Shown here piece by piece: positions 19,680-27,794 of a stretch of 64,000 bases of DNA. The translations under genes were made by a program, and so were the position numbers. The DNA is from AC-32 sp963736055 (lineage in GTDB: Bacteria; Actinomycetota; Thermoleophilia; Gaiellales; Gaiellaceae). Where the stretch lies: assembly GCA_963736055.1 (NCBI GenBank), contig CAVTNM010000008.1, positions 1,426,001-1,490,000 of the forward strand, written 5' to 3'. Each line of letters begins with the position of its first letter. The first letter of the stretch is position 1. Below the pieces are notes generated by a model. The model searched no databases. It worked only from the letters and a program-made list of their open reading frames with translations, and was not told the DNA's origin.

Positions 19680-20191
19680 GCGAAGAGGTTCGAATACGGC
19701 GAGCGGAGGCGGGCGACGTCGACTTCCTGCTCGAGCTGATGACTCACGAGGACGTTGACCCGTACATGGCGGTGGTTCGACCGCGCGACCGCAAGGCGAT
19801 CCTTGCTGAGATCGAGCGCTCCGAGGCCGAGCCGGAGGACTACGGCCGTTTCGTGATCGAGGTCGACGGCCGGCCTGCGGGCCTGATGGGTTTCGAAGTC
19901 GCCAACCGGCGGAGTCGGATCGCGAACCTCGGCTCGCTCGCCGTGCACCCGGACTTCCGCGGCCGCAGGCTCGCCGACCGCGCCGCGCGACTCTTTCAGC
20001 TGCAGCTGCTCGACGACCTCGGCTATCACCGGCTCCAGCTCGAGATCTACGGCTTCAACGAGCGCGCGCAGCGCCACGCCGAGCGGGCCGGGTTCGTGCG
20101 CGAAGGCGTGCGGCGCAAGGCCTACGACCGCCACGGCGAGTGGGTCGACAGTGTGATCTACGGGCTGTTGCGGGAAGATCTCGAGCCGTGA
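19676..20191 (+). CDS. GNAT-family N-acetyltransferase
   Basis: A 171-residue RimJ/RimL-like acetyltransferase. The acetyl-CoA loop is recognisable in LGSLAVHPDFRGRRLADRAAR (motif A with the R-G-R-x-L pattern) and motif B is HRLQLEIYGFNERAQRHAERAGFVREG. The GTG start overlaps the preceding transporter stop as GTGA. The target amine is unknown; the closest group acetylates amino-terminal or small amines. The stop again overlaps the following gene as GTGA. Confidence 0.88.
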   Translation: MSEEVRIRRAEAGDVDFLLELMTHEDVDPYMAVVRPRDRKAILAEIERSEAEPEDYGRFVIEVDGRPAGLMGFEVANRRSRIANLGSLAVHPDFRGRRLADRAARLFQLQLLDDLGYHRLQLEIYGFNERAQRHAERAGFVREGVRRKAYDRHGEWVDSVIYGLLREDLEP

Positions 20192-20568
20192 GCTTCGGGA
20201 AGCGCTGGGCGGAGGGGTACAAGCGGGCCTGGGAGGCCCACGACCCCGACGCGGCCGGTGCTCTCTACCGGCGCGACTGCGTCTTCCGGTCGGCCCCGTT
20301 CCGCGAGCCCGGGGATCCGCTCGAGTACGCGCGGCGCGTCTATGCCGAGGCGCGAGCCGAGGACGTCCACTTCGGAGAGCCCGTCGAGCAGGGTGACCGG
20401 GCCAGCGTCGAGTGGTGGGCGACGCTCGTCTCGAACGACGGCACGGAGCAGGTCATCGCCGGGTGCTCGATGCTCCGCTTCGACAGCGAAGGCCTCGTGG
20501 CCGAGTCTCGCGACTACTGGCACATGGAGCCGGGCCGGCGCGAGCCGCCGGACGGCTGGGGCCGCTGA
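20188..20568 (+). CDS. SnoaL/NTF2-like domain protein
   Basis: A 126-residue cone-shaped alpha+beta-barrel protein, judged from WAEGYKRAWEAHDPDAAGALYRRDCVFRS at the start, the strand QGDRASVEWWATLVSNDG and SMLRFDSEGLVAESRDYW near the end. These folds serve as small polyketide cyclases, isomerases or ligand-binding proteins. No catalytic residues are assigned. It is translationally coupled at both ends (GTGA upstream, CTGA downstream). Confidence 0.78.
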   Translation: MSFGKRWAEGYKRAWEAHDPDAAGALYRRDCVFRSAPFREPGDPLEYARRVYAEARAEDVHFGEPVEQGDRASVEWWATLVSNDGTEQVIAGCSMLRFDSEGLVAESRDYWHMEPGRREPPDGWGR

Positions 20569-21917
20569 AGACCGGCTCGAAGCTCCTCGTCGGCCTGGTC
20601 GCCGCGGCAGTCGCGGTCGCGTTCGCCGACTCGTCAGTCGTCGTGCTTGCCCTGCCGGAGCTCTACGGCCGCTTCGACACGACGATCGAAGGCGTGGCCT
20701 GGGTGATCACCGCCTACAACGTCGCCGTCGCCGTGGCGGCGCTGGCCCTCGTGTTCCTCGTCCACCGGCTCGACGCCGCCCGCGTCCTCGGCGCCGGGCT
20801 CGTCGTCTTCCTCGGGGCCTCGATCGCCTGCGCGGCTTCGGGGAGCCTCTCCTTCCTGATCGGTGCGCGAATCGTGCAGGGGGTCGGGGCGGCGCTGCTC
20901 CTCGCGGGGTCGCTGCCGGTGCTGGTGGCGCTGACGGGCTCGGCGGCCTCCGGCGCCGGAATCTGGACGCTTGCCGGGACGTACGGCGCAGCGCTGGGGC
21001 CGGCGTTGGGGGGCGTGCTGACGCAGGCGTTCGACTGGCGTGCGATTTTCGTGTTCCAGGCGCCCGTGGCAGCGCTCGGGCTCCTGGCCACCGTGCGGGC
21101 TCGTCCCCACGCGACCTTCGAGGAGGGCTGGCGGTCGTCGCTCCGGCGCGGCCTGCCGGCGAACCTCTGCCTCGGGCTCCTCTTCGGCGCGCTCGTCGGC
21201 GCGCTCTTCCTCGCGGTTCTGCTCGTGATCACGGGGTGGGGCTACTCGCCGATCGGCGGCGCTGCGCTCGTCAGCGTGCTGCCGGCCGCCGCGCTCGCTG
21301 TTCGCCCGCTGGGGCGGAGGCTCCCGCCGATCGCGGCGGTCCTGGGCGGCGCCGCGCTGCTGGCGGGCGGGCTGCTCGGCCTGGCGCTGCTCCCCTCGGC
21401 CAGCGCCTTCCTCGCCGCCTGGGCGCTGCTGCTTTGCGGCGCGGGGCTCGGGCTCGCCGTGCCGGTGCTCTCGCAGGCGGCGCTCGACCTGGGCGCAGGC
21501 CTGTCGCGCAGCGGGACGCTGACCGTGGGCGTGCGCCATCTCGGGCTCGTCCTGGCGCTGGCCACGATCGCGCCGCTGCTCGCGTCCGAGGTCCCGCAGA
21601 GCGGCGACAAGGCGCTGCTGCGGGCGACCGCCGTCCTCCTCGACTCGCCGGTCGGGCTCGACAAGAAGGTGCCGGTCGCGCTCGACCTCCGCGGCGCCTT
21701 CGCCAAGGCCCGCGACGGCCAGGTGCCGGATCTCAGCGAGCCCTTCAACGCGCACGGCGCGCGGAACGACTCGGAGCTCGCCGCGACGCGGGACAAGCTC
21801 GTCGGCGCGATCGAGTCCACGATCACGCGCGCCTTTCGCCCGGCCTTCCTGCTCTCCGCCGGCTTCGCGGCGCTCGCCCTGCTCGCCGCGGCGCTCTTCC
21901 GCCGGAGGGTGGTGTGA
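20565..21917 (+). CDS. MFS transporter, CTG start
   Basis: A 450-residue major facilitator protein. Helix 1 reads VAFADSSVVVLALPELYGRF and helix 5 GARIVQGVGAALLLAGSLPVL, with a mid-protein loop rich in Arg. Conserved motif A between helices 2 and 3 is weak, since VHRLDAARVLG replaces G-x3-D-R-x-G-R-R. The best start is CTG at 20565, giving LKTGSKLLVGLVAAAV and a CTGA overlap with the preceding stop; no standard start codon lies in this frame before helix 1. A ~70-residue soluble loop precedes the last helix. The substrate is unknown. Confidence 0.85.
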   Translation: MKTGSKLLVGLVAAAVAVAFADSSVVVLALPELYGRFDTTIEGVAWVITAYNVAVAVAALALVFLVHRLDAARVLGAGLVVFLGASIACAASGSLSFLIGARIVQGVGAALLLAGSLPVLVALTGSAASGAGIWTLAGTYGAALGPALGGVLTQAFDWRAIFVFQAPVAALGLLATVRARPHATFEEGWRSSLRRGLPANLCLGLLFGALVGALFLAVLLVITGWGYSPIGGAALVSVLPAAALAVRPLGRRLPPIAAVLGGAALLAGGLLGLALLPSASAFLAAWALLLCGAGLGLAVPVLSQAALDLGAGLSRSGTLTVGVRHLGLVLALATIAPLLASEVPQSGDKALLRATAVLLDSPVGLDKKVPVALDLRGAFAKARDGQVPDLSEPFNAHGARNDSELAATRDKLVGAIESTITRAFRPAFLLSAGFAALALLAAALFRRRVV

Positions 21918-22375
21918 AGCAGGTGCGCCTCACTCCTGCGCTCTGGATCCTGGCCGGGCTGCTCTTCGCCGTCGTGGTGCTGGCGGGTGTCGAGCTCGCC
22001 AAGGGAGCGGCTCACGAGCCGGGGCCGAAGATCGCCGACCCGTGCAAGCCACGCCCTGCCCGCAGCGGCAGTGGGCTCGACGCGACGGTCCAGCGGATCG
22101 TCCTCGACGGGCTCGACGGCGCGGCGTGCCGCCTGCACACGACGCGAGAGGAGTTCGTGCTCTCGCTCGCCCCCGAGACCGGCGTCCGCCGGCGCTGGGA
22201 CGAGCACACGATCGAGGTCTCCCTGCGCGCCGGGCTGCTGCGGGCCGTCGACGAGGCCGAGCAGCGGGGCGACATCCCCGGGTTCGCCGCGCCGTTCGTC
22301 AAGCGCGTGATCGAGAGCGCGCCACTCGATCAGCTGATCCGCGGCGGGATCAACCTGAGCAACCTGTTCGGCTAG
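21914..22375 (+). CDS. single-pass membrane-anchored protein of unknown function
   Basis: A 153-residue protein with one N-terminal membrane helix (ALWILAGLLFAVVVLAGVEL) and an extracytoplasmic domain of about 120 residues. That domain has one Cys pair (DPCKPR and AACRLH) that could form a disulfide, and a run of helices ending LDQLIRGGINLSNLFG. The GTG start overlaps the MFS stop as GTGA, so it is likely cotranslated with that transporter. I do not recognise the family. It converges on, and overlaps by four bases, the amidohydrolase gene. Confidence 0.7.
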   Translation: MKQVRLTPALWILAGLLFAVVVLAGVELAKGAAHEPGPKIADPCKPRPARSGSGLDATVQRIVLDGLDGAACRLHTTREEFVLSLAPETGVRRRWDEHTIEVSLRAGLLRAVDEAEQRGDIPGFAAPFVKRVIESAPLDQLIRGGINLSNLFG

Positions 22376-23373
22376 CCGTCGAGCCGGTAGAGCTCGAGCG
22401 CGTTGTCGCGCAGGATCATCCGACCTGCCACCTCGGCTTCTGCCGCGGAGGGGAGCGCCTCCGCCAGCACCTCGGCGAGCGCGTGGCGCCACCAGGTGGC
22501 CGCGAGCAGGTACAGCTCGGGCGTCCGCGCTGCGTCCGAGGCATAGAGCAGCTTCGAGACCGGGGCCAGCTCGAGGGCCTCCCGCACCGCCTCCGACGGC
22601 CGCGCGACGTGCGGGATCGTCAGCGAGAGGTCGAACCAGACGTGGCCGTAGACGTGTGCCAGCCAGCCGGCCTCGCGCACGAACGGATAGCAGTGGAGCA
22701 GCACGAACGGCGTCTCGCGGAACCGCTCGAAGACGGGCTTGAGCCAGCCGGGATCGGCTCGTGGGAGATGGAGGTCGGAGTCGCCGAAGCCGCAGTGGAC
22801 CTGAACCGGCAATGGATCGCCTGTCGCCTCGTTCGCCTCGAGCGCTGCCAGCAGCGGCTCTCGCACGGCTCTGGGCGCAAGGTCGAGATCGAGGCCGCCG
22901 CGGTAGGCCGCGATCGTCTTCAGCGCGGCGAAGCCCCGCTCGCGGGCCGTCGAGACCTCGGCCGCGACAGCCTCGGCGCCGTGTTCCTCGGCTACCCGCT
23001 CGATCCGCATGATCGGCCTCGCCTCGCAGCCTGCGAGCTCCCCGAGCTCGTCCCAGCTGGTGCCCGTTCCGGGAGGCGGGTAGCCGTCGTCGACGAGCAG
23101 CCATTCGGTGCCCGTCGCCCGCAGCAGCGAGGAGGCGTACTCGGCCGGGTCGGTCGCGAGACGGCGTTCGAACACGCTCTGCTCGGTCGGGTCGCACTCG
23201 AGGTGGCCCGCCAGCGCGATGATCGCGCGCCGGTACGTGAGGGCGGTGGCGACGTGCGGCCACTGCCGTGGGTCGGGGCTCTCGGAGAAGAGCCCGCGGA
23301 ACTCGTCGATGCTCGCCGGGTGCGCACGCAGGATCCCGTGTGCGTGCTGGTCGACGAGCGGGACGGCGCTCAG
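22372..23373 (-). CDS. amidohydrolase (FluG N-terminal-like), CTG start
   Basis: A 333-residue TIM-barrel metal hydrolase of the amidohydrolase-2 type. Metal ligands are visible as VDQHAHGI (His-x-His), VQVHCGFGD, VLLHCYPF and the catalytic Asp in LLYASDAART. The start is CTG at 23373, forming CTGA with the stop of the upstream glutamine synthetase homologue; there is no standard start codon in frame before the metal motif. The amidohydrolase plus glutamine-synthetase pairing recalls FluG/NodGS proteins, in which the two are fused. A hydrolytic role on a gamma-glutamylated compound is plausible but inferred. Confidence 0.85.
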   Translation of the reverse strand: MSAVPLVDQHAHGILRAHPASIDEFRGLFSESPDPRQWPHVATALTYRRAIIALAGHLECDPTEQSVFERRLATDPAEYASSLLRATGTEWLLVDDGYPPPGTGTSWDELGELAGCEARPIMRIERVAEEHGAEAVAAEVSTARERGFAALKTIAAYRGGLDLDLAPRAVREPLLAALEANEATGDPLPVQVHCGFGDSDLHLPRADPGWLKPVFERFRETPFVLLHCYPFVREAGWLAHVYGHVWFDLSLTIPHVARPSEAVREALELAPVSKLLYASDAARTPELYLLAATWWRHALAEVLAEALPSAAEAEVAGRMILRDNALELYRLDG

Positions 23374-24722
23374 TACTTCTCGAAGTGGCCCTGTTGCTCG
23401 AATGTCTCGTCTCCCTCGGAGTAGGCCGCCCACTCGGAACGCCGGACGGCGAGGTAGGACTCGGCCAGCACGGGCCCGAGCGCGTCGAGGAGCAGCTCGT
23501 CCGCCGCGAGCGCCTCGAGCGCCTGCTCCTGCGTCTCCGGCAGCCGGACGATCCCCCGTTCGGCCCGCTCGCGCTCGTCGATCGTCGCCGGATCGACCTC
23601 GACCGGCTCCGGCGGCTCGAGCCCGCGCTCGAGCCCGTCCAGGCCGGCCGCTATCAGCCCGCCCACGGCAAGGTAGGGGTTGCAGCTCGCGTCGCACGCC
23701 TTCAGCTCGGCATTCGTCGAGGCCTCCTCCGACCCCCTGAAGACCGACGCGACGCGCACGGGCGCCTCGCGGTTGTCGTGTCCCCAGCACGTGAACGCGC
23801 CGGCCCAGTACTGCGGCACGAGCCGGCGGTACGAGTTGAAGCTGGGGGCAGCCAGCCCGCAGAGCCCGGGAAGGTGCTCGAGCACGCCTGCGATGAACGA
23901 GCGCGCTTCTGCCGAGAGGAGGTCGGGCGCCGAGCCGTCGTGGAACCGGTTTCGCTCGCCGGCCCAGAGCGAGAAGTGGATGTGGGCCCCGTTGCCGGCC
24001 CCGTCCGGCCACGGCTTCGGCGCAAGCGACGCGACCAGGCCTTGCCTCGCTGCGACACCGCGGATCGTCTCGCGCACGAGCAGCTGCTCGTCGGCCGCGC
24101 GGAGCGCGGGCGCGTGGCCGGTCGAGATCTCCTGCTGGCCGTGACCCAGCTCGGCGTAGTACTGCTCGAGCTCGATGCCCTGCGACTCGAGCGCGGCCGC
24201 CAGCTCGTCCGCGTAGGCCTGCGAGACGGTCGTGGCGATGGTCGAGAAGCAGAGGCCGGAGTCGATCGGGACGTAGTGCCCGTCCTCCCGGGTCGCGAGC
24301 GAGAACTCGTTCTCGAACGCGGCGCGCAGGACGAGCCCCCGCTCGGCGAGCCGGGCCTCCATCCGCTTCAGGAACGAGCGCTGGCAGACGGCGGCGGGAT
24401 CGCCGTCGAGGGCGACGTGGTCGGTCAGCACGGCGCCCACGTTCGAGGCGTATGGCAGCACCCGAAAGGTGCTCAGGTCCGGGACGAGCCGGACCTCTCC
24501 GACCGGCCCCATCCCCTCGACGGGCTGAAGCTGGTCGAGGTTGTTCATGGCCTGCATGCCGACCGTGAGCCCGATCCCGCTCTCGAGCCGTCCCTCCAGG
24601 CCGTGCCGGCTCGATGCCTTGGCCCGGACCGTGCCGTCGTTCCCGCACCAGAGGAATCGGATCAGCCGCAGGCCGGCCTCGTCCGCTTGGCGAACCGCCT
24701 CGGTGAGGTCGGCCGCGGCCAT
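23370..24722 (-). CDS. glutamine synthetase family protein (gamma-glutamyl-amine ligase type)
   Basis: A 450-residue ATP-dependent ligase of the glutamine synthetase fold. It has the acidic metal site FENEFSL, AELGHGQQEIS, the ATP/ammonia motif GNGAHIHFSLW, Arg-rich SFNSYRRLVPQ and CNPYLAVGGLIAAGLDGL. The N-terminal beta-grasp is LRLIRFLWCGNDGTVRAKA. The adenylylation-site sequence of classical GlnA is not evident, so it more likely glutamylates a polyamine or another amine than ammonia. The ATG shares a base with the upstream cyclase-ATPase stop, and the stop overlaps the amidohydrolase start. Confidence 0.9.
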   Translation of the reverse strand: MAAADLTEAVRQADEAGLRLIRFLWCGNDGTVRAKASSRHGLEGRLESGIGLTVGMQAMNNLDQLQPVEGMGPVGEVRLVPDLSTFRVLPYASNVGAVLTDHVALDGDPAAVCQRSFLKRMEARLAERGLVLRAAFENEFSLATREDGHYVPIDSGLCFSTIATTVSQAYADELAAALESQGIELEQYYAELGHGQQEISTGHAPALRAADEQLLVRETIRGVAARQGLVASLAPKPWPDGAGNGAHIHFSLWAGERNRFHDGSAPDLLSAEARSFIAGVLEHLPGLCGLAAPSFNSYRRLVPQYWAGAFTCWGHDNREAPVRVASVFRGSEEASTNAELKACDASCNPYLAVGGLIAAGLDGLERGLEPPEPVEVDPATIDERERAERGIVRLPETQEQALEALAADELLLDALGPVLAESYLAVRRSEWAAYSEGDETFEQQGHFEKY

Positions 24723-27700
24723 CAGGGAATCGTTACCGAGGTATCGTCCGCGAGGGCCGCGACACGCACGGTGTTCCCCTTCAACTCGTAGAGGCGGATC
24801 GCCTCGAGCCGGGCCGTCTCTGCCTCGTCCACCTTGCCCGCCGTTCGCAGCACCTCTGCGAGACCGGCGAGCGTGTCCGCGTGAAGCGGGCGGAAGTCGG
24901 TGGCCGAGGCAATGGACACTGCCTCCCGTGCAATGCGTTCGGCTTCGTCCAGCTCGCCTCGATGCGCAAGGACCCTCGCTCGCGCGCGTCGCCAGTCGGC
25001 CTGAGCGTCGATGTCCTCGGGGACCGTCAACCGGTCTGCCCGCCAATGCCCGGACACCTCGAATGCCTCCTGAACATCTCCGTTTGCCAGCAGCGCATCC
25101 ACCAGGGGGCCGACCAGGCTGGCGAGGTAGCCGAGCTCGCCGGCCCGCTCGTTGGCGTCGCAGGCACGCCGGAACGCACGGATCGCCGCGCTTGCCTCAC
25201 CAGCGGCGAGCTCGACGTCGCCCTCGGCGGGCGCAACCTGCGTGTCGCGCGAAAACGGGCTGTCGCGTTCCTCCGAGAGCGCGGCGGCTTCCGAGACCAG
25301 CTCCCGTGCCACACCGAAGTTGCCCCGCATCGCCTCGAGCCGTCCTCGACCACCGAGCCAGCCGATCCTGGCTCGGAAGTCCCGCGACATGGGCACGCGC
25401 ACCGCGTCGTAGCGTGTGATCGCTGCTTCGACCGCCATCGGGCCGCGGTTGCTCGTAGTGAGCGCGTAGCGGAGGCTCTCTACCTCCTGTGTGCGGTCGC
25501 CGGCGCTTCGCGCGAAGCGCGCCGAGCGCTCGAACGCTTCCAGCGCGGCGGCGCAGTCGCCTTTCCAGAAGTGGAGCTTCGCGCTGACGCAGAGCGCCCG
25601 CCCCAGGCCGCCCTGGTCGCCGAGCTCCTCGAAGACCGCGATCGCCCTCTCGGTCACGCGCACCATCTCCTCGCGCGTGACGCCCGTCCTGCCGGTTCTG
25701 TGGAAACGCACCTCCGTGAGGGCAAGCTCTGCGTCTGCTTCGACGGCACGCTGTCCGTTGGTGCGTGCGAGCTCAACCGCCTCGGTGAGGAGCTCCTCCG
25801 GTGAGCCGGGCTGGCCCACCTCTCTCAACGCCCGCCCGATGGTGGGCAGCAGCTCGATGCGCCGAGGATCGTCGAACGCGAACAATGCGACGGCACGTTC
25901 GAGGAGGCTCACCGCGGCCCGCGTGTCGCCTCGCCCGCCCGCGCGAAGGCCGGACGTGGCTAGGAGCTTGGCCGCCCTCTCGGCGAGGGATCGCCCCCGG
26001 TCCCCGACGGGCCCGAGCGCCTCGACCGAGCGGTACGCCTGCTCGAGGTGGTAGCCGACGATCTCCTCGAACTCCGGCCCGCGAGGCTCCAGCCAGCCCG
26101 CGAAGCGCTCGTGCAACTCAGAGCGGAGCTCCTTCGGGATTCGCTCGTAGGCGGCGTCCCGGATCAGGACGTGGCGGAAACGGAACGTGTCCCCGATCGC
26201 CTCGTGCGGGACGATGAGCTCCTTGCGCACGAGGGTCGAAAGGAGCGCCCCAGGCGGTCGGCTGTGGTCGGCCGCCAGGACGGCGAGCGCCTCCCACTCG
26301 AACTCCTGGCCTACGACGGATGCACGCTCGAGCACGTCTCGCTCCTCCGCGGGAAGGCCGTCGAGCCGGGCGGCGAGCAGCGCGTGGATGGTCGGCGGGA
26401 GGTCCTGGACATCGCCGCTCTCGGTCACCGCAGCCAGCAGCTGCTCGACGAAGAGCGGATTCCCCTCGGCCGTGTCGCGGATCCGAGCGCGGAGCTCGTC
26501 CCGAAGCCCCGGGTCGTCCGTGAGCTCGTCGATCAGCTCGTCCGACTCCGTGTGAGAGAGCGGCTCGAGCCTGATTGCCTCCGCATGCTCCTGGCCGCCC
26601 CAGCCGGGGCGCTCGTCGAGCAGTTCCGGCCGCGACAGGCAGAGGAGCAGGAGCGGCGCGTCGCGCGTCCAGTCGACGAGGTGGTCGAGCAGGTCGAGGA
26701 GCGTCGGCTCGGCCCAGTGGATGTCCTCGACCACGAGGGCGAGCGGGCGCTCGCGGGCACGCTGTTCGAAGGCGCGCCGTACCGAGAGGAAGATCTCCTC
26801 AGGGCCGCTTGCGGCCAGAGCGACATCGAGCTCCGCTTCGGCACCCGCCTCGCGGAAGATCTCGACGAGCGGCCAGTAGGTGATGCCGTCGCCGTATGGG
26901 AGGCAGGAGCCGGTCAGCACGGCGGCGTCTCCCTCGAGGGCGGCCTCGAGCTCGCGCGCGATCCGCGACTTGCCGATCCCCGGAGGCCCGAAGACCGTGA
27001 CGAGCCGGCAGCGGCGCTCGTAGAGGGCCGCGTCGAACGCCGCGCGCAGCCGGCCGAGCTCCTCGCGCCTGCCGACGAGCGGCGAATCGAGCTTGCGGTC
27101 GAAAGCCGGGGCGCCCTCGACGACGCGGACGAGGCGGTAGGCCTGGACGTTCTCAGACTTGCCCTTGAGCGGAAGCCGCTCCACCGCCTCGACCTCTATC
27201 GCGCCGCGCGCTAAGGCGAGCGTCTGCCCGCCGAGCAGGATCTCGCCCGGGGGAGCGGCCTGCTCGAGCCGCGCGGCGACGTTGACGGCGTCGCCGGTCG
27301 CGAGCCGCTCCTCGGTGCCGGTGACGACCGCGCCGCTGTTGATGCCGGTTCGTAGGAGGAGGGAGACGCCGTGATCGCGCTCGAGCTCCTCGTTCAGGGC
27401 CGCCAGCGTGTCGCGGAGCTCGGCGGCCGCCCGCAGGGCGCGCAGCGCGTCGTCCTCGTGGACGGTCGGCACGCCGAAGACGGCCATGACCGCGTCGCCG
27501 ATGAACTTCTCCACCGTTCCGCCGTGGCGCTCGAGGCACGTCCTCGCGAGCTCGAAGTAGCGGGCCATGACACGCCGAAACGACTCGGGGTCGAGTTGCT
27601 CCCCGAGCGCGGTCGAGCCGGTGACGTCCGCGAAGAGGACGGTGACCGTCTTTCGCACCTCACGTTCTTGCCCGGAGGCGAGCGGCGCGCCGCAGTTGCC

Positions 27701-27754
27701 GCAGAAGCCGAAGCCCTCGGGGTTCTCGCGGCCGCAGCTCGAGCAGATCGGCAT
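24722..27754 (-). CDS. class III nucleotide cyclase fused to AAA/NTPase and helical-repeat domains
   Basis: A 1010-residue signalling protein. Residues 4-21 are a zinc ribbon (C4, C7, C18, C21). Residues 33-210 are a cyclase catalytic domain with both metal aspartates (LFADVTGST and KFIGDAVMAVFG), the substrate Lys before FIGD, and the transition-state Asn and Arg in AVNVAARLEQ, so it should be active. Residues 225-520 are an AAA16-like NTPase with Walker A FGPPGIGKSR and Walker B ALVVEDIHWAEP. The rest is TPR-like helical repeats. The architecture suits a sensor coupling ligand or partner binding to cAMP formation. Its start lies 33 bases from divergent dinB, next to a LexA box. Confidence 0.9.
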   Translation of the reverse strand: MPICSSCGRENPEGFGFCGNCGAPLASGQEREVRKTVTVLFADVTGSTALGEQLDPESFRRVMARYFELARTCLERHGGTVEKFIGDAVMAVFGVPTVHEDDALRALRAAAELRDTLAALNEELERDHGVSLLLRTGINSGAVVTGTEERLATGDAVNVAARLEQAAPPGEILLGGQTLALARGAIEVEAVERLPLKGKSENVQAYRLVRVVEGAPAFDRKLDSPLVGRREELGRLRAAFDAALYERRCRLVTVFGPPGIGKSRIARELEAALEGDAAVLTGSCLPYGDGITYWPLVEIFREAGAEAELDVALAASGPEEIFLSVRRAFEQRARERPLALVVEDIHWAEPTLLDLLDHLVDWTRDAPLLLLCLSRPELLDERPGWGGQEHAEAIRLEPLSHTESDELIDELTDDPGLRDELRARIRDTAEGNPLFVEQLLAAVTESGDVQDLPPTIHALLAARLDGLPAEERDVLERASVVGQEFEWEALAVLAADHSRPPGALLSTLVRKELIVPHEAIGDTFRFRHVLIRDAAYERIPKELRSELHERFAGWLEPRGPEFEEIVGYHLEQAYRSVEALGPVGDRGRSLAERAAKLLATSGLRAGGRGDTRAAVSLLERAVALFAFDDPRRIELLPTIGRALREVGQPGSPEELLTEAVELARTNGQRAVEADAELALTEVRFHRTGRTGVTREEMVRVTERAIAVFEELGDQGGLGRALCVSAKLHFWKGDCAAALEAFERSARFARSAGDRTQEVESLRYALTTSNRGPMAVEAAITRYDAVRVPMSRDFRARIGWLGGRGRLEAMRGNFGVARELVSEAAALSEERDSPFSRDTQVAPAEGDVELAAGEASAAIRAFRRACDANERAGELGYLASLVGPLVDALLANGDVQEAFEVSGHWRADRLTVPEDIDAQADWRRARARVLAHRGELDEAERIAREAVSIASATDFRPLHADTLAGLAEVLRTAGKVDEAETARLEAIRLYELKGNTVRVAALADDTSVTIP

Positions 27755-27780
27755 GGGCGAAGCGTAAGCACCCAGGCATG

Positions 27781-27794
27781 CGAACATATGTTCG
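27781..27794. promoter_or_regulatory. LexA (SOS) box overlapping the dinB start codon
   Basis: The sequence CGAACATATGTTCG is a perfect palindrome matching the CGAAC-N4-GTTCG box bound by LexA in actinobacteria and firmicutes. It spans the dinB ATG (27788-27790) and lies 26 bases upstream of the divergent cyclase-ATPase start, so LexA bound here would block transcription at dinB and perhaps the other direction. A box on the start codon suggests a leaderless or very short-leader dinB transcript. Confidence 0.85.

Noticed and set aside
20258..22375. A 705-residue plus-strand frame covering the MFS gene
   Set aside because: Only its last 153 codons are real (the membrane-anchored protein at 21914); the rest is the wrong frame of the MFS gene.
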